Source: an uncultured Eubacteriales bacterium (GTDB taxonomy: Bacteria; Bacillota; Clostridia; Oscillospirales; Acutalibacteraceae). From it: DNA of 64,000 bases. Below are positions 60,649-64,000 of this stretch, one piece after another. Position 1 is the first letter of the stretch. The number at the start of each line of letters is the position of its first letter. The translations under genes were made by a program, and so were the position numbers. The DNA lies in NCBI GenBank assembly GCA_934728355.1, contig CAKVEA010000003.1, positions 1 to 64,000 of the forward strand. Direction: 5' to 3'. Below the pieces are notes generated by a model. It did not search any database. It was not told where the DNA came from and saw only the letters and a program-made list of their open reading frames with translations.

Positions 60649-61647
60649 ATGAGTTACGACAGAGAAATTTACGAGAAAGTAAAAAATGAACTTTACAATA
60701 TAAGATTGTCTGCCAGAGAAAAATTAGAGAAAAAAAAGAAAATTTTTTATACCAGATTTCCAAGAGCAAAAGAAATAGAGTCCGAAATCGCAAGGACTTC
60801 TATTAATATTGCAAGAGCGGTTGTTCAAGGAAAGGAAGTTCGGAATGCACTTTCTGAGCTCAAAGCCAGAAATGATCGTTTAAATGAAGAACTTTCTGAA
60901 ATAATGAGGAGTGCAGGAATACCAAGTAATTATTTTGAAATAAGTTACAGATGCCCTAAATGTAAAGACGAAGGGTATGTAAACGGAAAAATGTGTATAT
61001 GCATGAAGAACCTTCTTAAAAAAGAATCTTATAAAAAATTTAATTCTATTTCTCCACTTGGAAATTGTAATTTTAATAGTTTTTCTCTTGAATATTATCC
61101 TGATTTTGAAGTTTCCGGAAATAAATTAACACCAAAAAGACGCATGTCAGACATACTTCGATACTGTAAAGAATACGCAAAAAATTTTAATTTAAAGTCT
61201 AAAAGTATGCTTTTTATGGGTAAAACCGGTCTCGGAAAAACACACCTTTCTCTTTCGATTGCTAGCGAAGTTATAAATAATGGGTATAATGTTATATATA
61301 CTTCTGCCTGGAATATGATTTCTACTCTTGAGAATGAAAGATTTAAAAATATTTCCGCAAAATCTTTCTCAAGTAGTAGAGAAGATTTTATAAACTGTGA
61401 TTTACTTATTATAGATGACTTGGGTACAGAATTTTCAACCGGATTTTCAAATTCTGCTCTTTACGACATTATCGACACAAGACTTATATTTCAAAGACCT
61501 ATTATAATAAGTACAAATCTGTCGATTGAGGAATTTTGTAAAAAATATAGTCCTCAAATCGTTTCAAGAGTTTTGGGAAGTTATGAAATACTGGAATTTT
61601 TAGGAAAAGATATACGCCCTAAACTTAGGCCTGAAAGAAGAAAATAA
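60649..61647 (+). CDS. DnaC/DnaI-like helicase loader ATPase
   Basis: About 332 residues from the ATG at 60649, which follows AAAGGTG; a GTG six bases earlier overlaps it. A helical N-terminus is followed by a zinc motif (CPKCKDEGYVNGKMCIC) and an AAA+ domain: Walker A MGKTGLGKTHLS, Walker B LLIIDDLGTE and the arginine-finger region SRVLGSYEIL. It loads the DnaB-type helicase onto DNA together with DnaD-like proteins. Confidence 0.88.
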   Translation: MSYDREIYEKVKNELYNIRLSAREKLEKKKKIFYTRFPRAKEIESEIARTSINIARAVVQGKEVRNALSELKARNDRLNEELSEIMRSAGIPSNYFEISYRCPKCKDEGYVNGKMCICMKNLLKKESYKKFNSISPLGNCNFNSFSLEYYPDFEVSGNKLTPKRRMSDILRYCKEYAKNFNLKSKSMLFMGKTGLGKTHLSLSIASEVINNGYNVIYTSAWNMISTLENERFKNISAKSFSSSREDFINCDLLIIDDLGTEFSTGFSNSALYDIIDTRLIFQRPIIISTNLSIEEFCKKYSPQIVSRVLGSYEILEFLGKDIRPKLRPERRK

Positions 61648-61733
61648 TGAATATTCCACATTTTGCATAAAAAATATCGTTTTTTGGATCGATTAATTAT
61701 AACGTAAAATGTCAAAAAATTTTAAATAAATAC

Positions 61734-61762
61734 TTGACATTAAATTTGATAAATGGTATTAT
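61734..61762 (+). promoter_or_regulatory. Promoter of the tRNA operon
   Basis: TTGACA (61734-61739), 17-base spacer, TATTAT (61757-61762), 66 bp before the first tRNA. Confidence 0.75.
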
Positions 61763-61827
61763 CTAAATGCTGGTGCTTGAGAGTTATAGAAAGACTCGAG
61801 ATTCAACTTAGTTTTATTGAATTTTAA

Positions 61828-61904
61828 GGGAGCATAGCTCAGTTGGTTAGAGCACTTGCCTTACAAGCAAGGGGTCACAGGTTCGAGTCCTGTTGTTCCC
61901 ACCA
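61828..61904 (+). tRNA. tRNA-Val (anticodon TAC)
   Basis: Seven-pair acceptor stem GGGAGCA with TGTTCCC, anticodon loop CTTACAA, T loop GTTCGAGTC and encoded CCA. Confidence 0.97.
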
Positions 61905-61918
61905 GTTTCTAAAGAAAT

Positions 61919-61995
61919 GGCCCGGTAGTTCAGTTGGTTAGAACGCTAGCCTGTCACGCTAGAGGTCGACGGTTCGAGCCCGTTCCGGGTCGCCA
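61919..61995 (+). tRNA. tRNA-Asp (anticodon GTC)
   Basis: Acceptor GGCCCGG with CCGGGTC (one wobble), anticodon loop CTGTCAC, encoded CCA. Confidence 0.97.
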
Positions 61996-62075
61996 CTTGT
62001 ATTAAAAAGTGTAATAATTTTTTGTTTGGTTTAGTATATTTATTATAGGTAGCATTAAAAATCGGAAGTTAAGAT

Positions 62076-62151
62076 GCCTCTGTAGCTCAGTCGGTAGAGC
62101 AAAGGACTGAAAATCCTTGTGTCGGTGGTTCGATTCCACCCGGAGGCACCA
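62076..62151 (+). tRNA. tRNA-Phe (anticodon GAA)
   Basis: Acceptor GCCTCTG with CGGAGGC, anticodon loop CTGAAAA, encoded CCA. It is 80 bp after the Asp gene. Confidence 0.97.
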
Positions 62152-62155
62152 AAGT

Positions 62156-62231
62156 GCGGATGTAGCTCATCTGGTAGAGCGCCACCTTGCCAAGGTGGAG
62201 GTAGCGGGTTCGAGCCCCGTCGTCCGCTCCA
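62156..62231 (+). tRNA. tRNA-Gly (anticodon GCC)
   Basis: Acceptor GCGGATG with CGTCCGC, anticodon loop TTGCCAA, encoded CCA. Only four bases after the Phe gene. Confidence 0.97.
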
Positions 62232-62243
62232 ATTTTTTATTAT

Positions 62244-62318
62244 GGCGCTATAGCCAAGTGGTAAGGCCGAGGTCTGCAAAACCTCTATTCCCCAGTTCGA
62301 ATCTGGGTGGCGCCTCCA
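62244..62318 (+). tRNA. tRNA-Cys (anticodon GCA)
   Basis: Acceptor GGCGCTA with TGGCGCC, anticodon loop CTGCAAA, encoded CCA. Confidence 0.97.
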
Positions 62319-62352
62319 AATAATCTGAGTTTTGTCTTTTAGGAGCATGGTT

Positions 62353-62595
62353 TTGAAATTATTTAATGTAGGTTTTGGAAATTACATTGTGCTTGACAAG
62401 GTTATGGGTGTTTTTAGCATAGATTCTGCACCCATAAAAAGGCTTATTCATATAGCAAAAGAGAAAAATTCTTTAATTGATGCTACATGTGGAAGAAAAA
62501 CTCAGTCTGTTATTGTTATGATTACTGGTCATATAGTTCTTTCAGCTGTTTCATCTGATACTCTGTCTTTGAAAATTGCTAAAGAATGTGGCTGA
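62353..62595 (+). CDS. remA: RemA-like DNA-binding protein (DUF370)
   Basis: 80 residues from the TTG at 62353. The AGGAG at 62341-62345 is only one base from an ATG (62347) but seven from this TTG, and the resulting MKLFNVGFGNYI matches the RemA start. The body has SAPIKRLIHIAKEKNSLIDA and SVIVMITGHIVLSAV. RemA binds DNA and controls biofilm genes in B. subtilis. The order remA-gmk-rpoZ-priA is standard. Confidence 0.88.
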   Translation: MKLFNVGFGNYIVLDKVMGVFSIDSAPIKRLIHIAKEKNSLIDATCGRKTQSVIVMITGHIVLSAVSSDTLSLKIAKECG

Positions 62596-62630
62596 TTTTG
62601 TTTTTTATTTGATTATTTTGAAGGAGTTAG

Positions 62631-63441
<811 letters not shown>

Positions 63442-63462
63442 ATATTGGTGAGTGCATTTAAG

Positions 63463-63503
63463 TGTGTAACGTAGATGTGTTTGTTTACGTTACACATTTT
63501 TAT
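63463..63503 (+). terminator. Terminator after rpoZ
   Basis: Eleven-base perfect stem (TGTGTAACGTA with TACGTTACACA), 12-base loop, T-rich tail. Confidence 0.9.
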
Positions 63504-63531
63504 TTGACATATTATTTTAAAGTAGTATAAT
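63504..63531 (+). promoter_or_regulatory. Consensus promoter before the broken small gene and priA
   Basis: TTGACA (63504-63509), 16-base spacer, TATAAT (63526-63531). Its -35 follows the rpoZ terminator tail directly. Confidence 0.7.
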
Positions 63532-63619
63532 TTGTTTAAAATAATGTTATTTGAAAGGTATATTATTTTATGGAAAACGATATTCTTAAATTTAGTTATA
63601 ATTAAAAAAGGAGATAATT

Positions 63620-63818
63620 TTGAAAGTAACGTTTTTTACTTAAAAAATATACTGAAAAATTTAATAGCACATATAAAGTTAAAATTATTAACTATTTTGA
63701 TAAGAAATCTAATAAATTATTTGATAAATTTTATAAAAGTTTAACACATAACGGACTTAGAATTGATAAATTGGATAACACTTTATATGAGTATGAAAAA
63801 TACTTAAAAACTAATTGA
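63620..63818 (+). pseudogene. Small gene disrupted by a frameshift in a T6 run
   Basis: A TTG at 63620 follows AAAAGGAG at good spacing but the frame stops after seven codons, just past a run of six T. With one T fewer the frame reads on for 65 residues to TGA 63816-63818 (LLKKYTEKFNSTYK, KLDNTLYEYEKYLKTN). Loss of a single base restoring a full gene, with a working ribosome binding site, points to recent frameshift, sequencing error or slippage. No family recognised. No other gene is seen between rpoZ and priA. Confidence 0.55.
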
Positions 63819-63866
63819 GTGTGCAATAGATATTTTTAATAAAATAGAGTGTGAGTTAGTTTAAAA

Positions 63867-64000
63867 ATGAATATGATTGCTAAAGTAGTGATAAGTAGAA
63901 TAAATTATGAGAATGATTTACTTTATAGTTACAAAATACCGTTAAGTCTTCAGAGTTATGTCGAAATTGGTAAAAGAGTGATAGTGCCTTTTGGAAGAAG
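63867..64000 (+). CDS. priA: Primosomal protein N' (PriA), N-terminal part only
   Basis: 44 residues to the window end. The pattern MIAKVVISRINYENDLLYSY followed by SYVEIGKRVIVPFGRR matches the start of PriA, the helicase that restarts stalled replication forks. The position after remA-gmk-rpoZ supports this. The start may be ATG 63867 or 63873; no strong ribosome binding site is present at either. Confidence 0.88.
   Translation, partial: MNMIAKVVISRINYENDLLYSYKIPLSLQSYVEIGKRVIVPFGR

Noticed and set aside
62117..62323. Plus-strand 68-residue frame
   Set aside because: Entirely within tRNA genes.
62055..62348. Minus-strand 97-residue frame
   Set aside because: It runs across three complete tRNA genes; a known type of spurious call.
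63532..63744. 70-residue plus-strand frame after rpoZ
   Set aside because: No ribosome binding site and low-complexity AT-rich composition; the shifted frame starting at 63620 is a better explanation.

Overview
The window is a low-GC Gram-positive chromosome segment of clostridial type. The evidence is: an AT-rich sequence; GGAGG-type ribosome binding sites with many TTG and GTG starts; clostridial gene clusters (ftsE-ftsX-M23-S41, rplS-lepB-rbgA-rnhB-yraN, tig-clpP-clpX-lon-engB-valS, remA-gmk-rpoZ-priA); and endospore genes (spoIID, a ytfJ homologue, spoIIAA-spoIIAB-sigF, sigK). Several conserved clusters lack their usual inner members: scpAB beside ytfJ, rapZ and yvcK between murB and whiA, coaD beside rsmD. 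Together with two small broken genes, a protease homologue without catalytic residues and three genes that best fit ATT or ATA start codons, this suggests a genome under reduction. Secreted eukaryote-like proteins (Ras-like GTPase with a C-terminal CaaX motif, ankyrin repeats, exported AAA+ ATPase) suggest life in or on a eukaryotic cell. A protist- or gut-associated member of the Ruminococcaceae/Oscillospirales type is my inference; the window cannot prove it.

Layout. 1-1411 (minus): a contractile-injection-system tube-like gene and a downstream gene with 84-bp tandem repeats, behind a consensus promoter. 1446-5116 (plus): lipoprotein, two-component system, prmC. 5.1-8.4 kb: a broken small gene, then minus-strand pspC, ytfJ, a DUF2953 gene, an M50 protease and spoIID. 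8.6-16.4 kb: gapA, ABC-F ATPase, rsmD, a membrane cyclophilin, a cysteine-rich protein and a double-glycine-leader peptide. 16.7-22.5 kb: PucR/CdaR-type regulator, ftsEX and murein hydrolase, a dead S41 homologue, comFC. 22.4-25 kb (minus): prfB, ppa, folD. 25-40.3 kb (plus): galU, rplS, two signal peptidases, ribosome assembly and RNA maintenance genes, and the trigger factor-Clp-Lon-EngB-ValS protein quality block. 40.4-45.3 kb: spoIIA operon, then minus-strand hprK, murB, whiA and nth.

45.4-54.7 kb is the most notable part. The mother-cell sigma factor gene sigK is split into an N-terminal piece (45461-45793) and a C-terminal piece (54348-54707) by an 8,554-bp element. The element ends in a large serine recombinase and carries a matching 12-bp site at each end, so it is a 'skin'-type sigK intervening element. 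Precise excision would rebuild a 230-residue sigma-K. Its cargo is not phage-like. It is a minus-strand set of five genes, four with Sec-type signal peptides: a degenerate Ras-like protein, a Rab/Ras-like GTPase ending in CTLL, a LysM protein overlapping a duplicated ankyrin protein, and an exported AAA+ ATPase. A developmentally excised element would thus carry a candidate host-interaction operon.

54.7-64 kb: two long coiled-coil proteins, asnB, dnaD, a dnaC-like loader, a five-tRNA operon (Val, Asp, Phe, Gly, Cys), remA, gmk, rpoZ, a frameshifted small gene and the start of priA.
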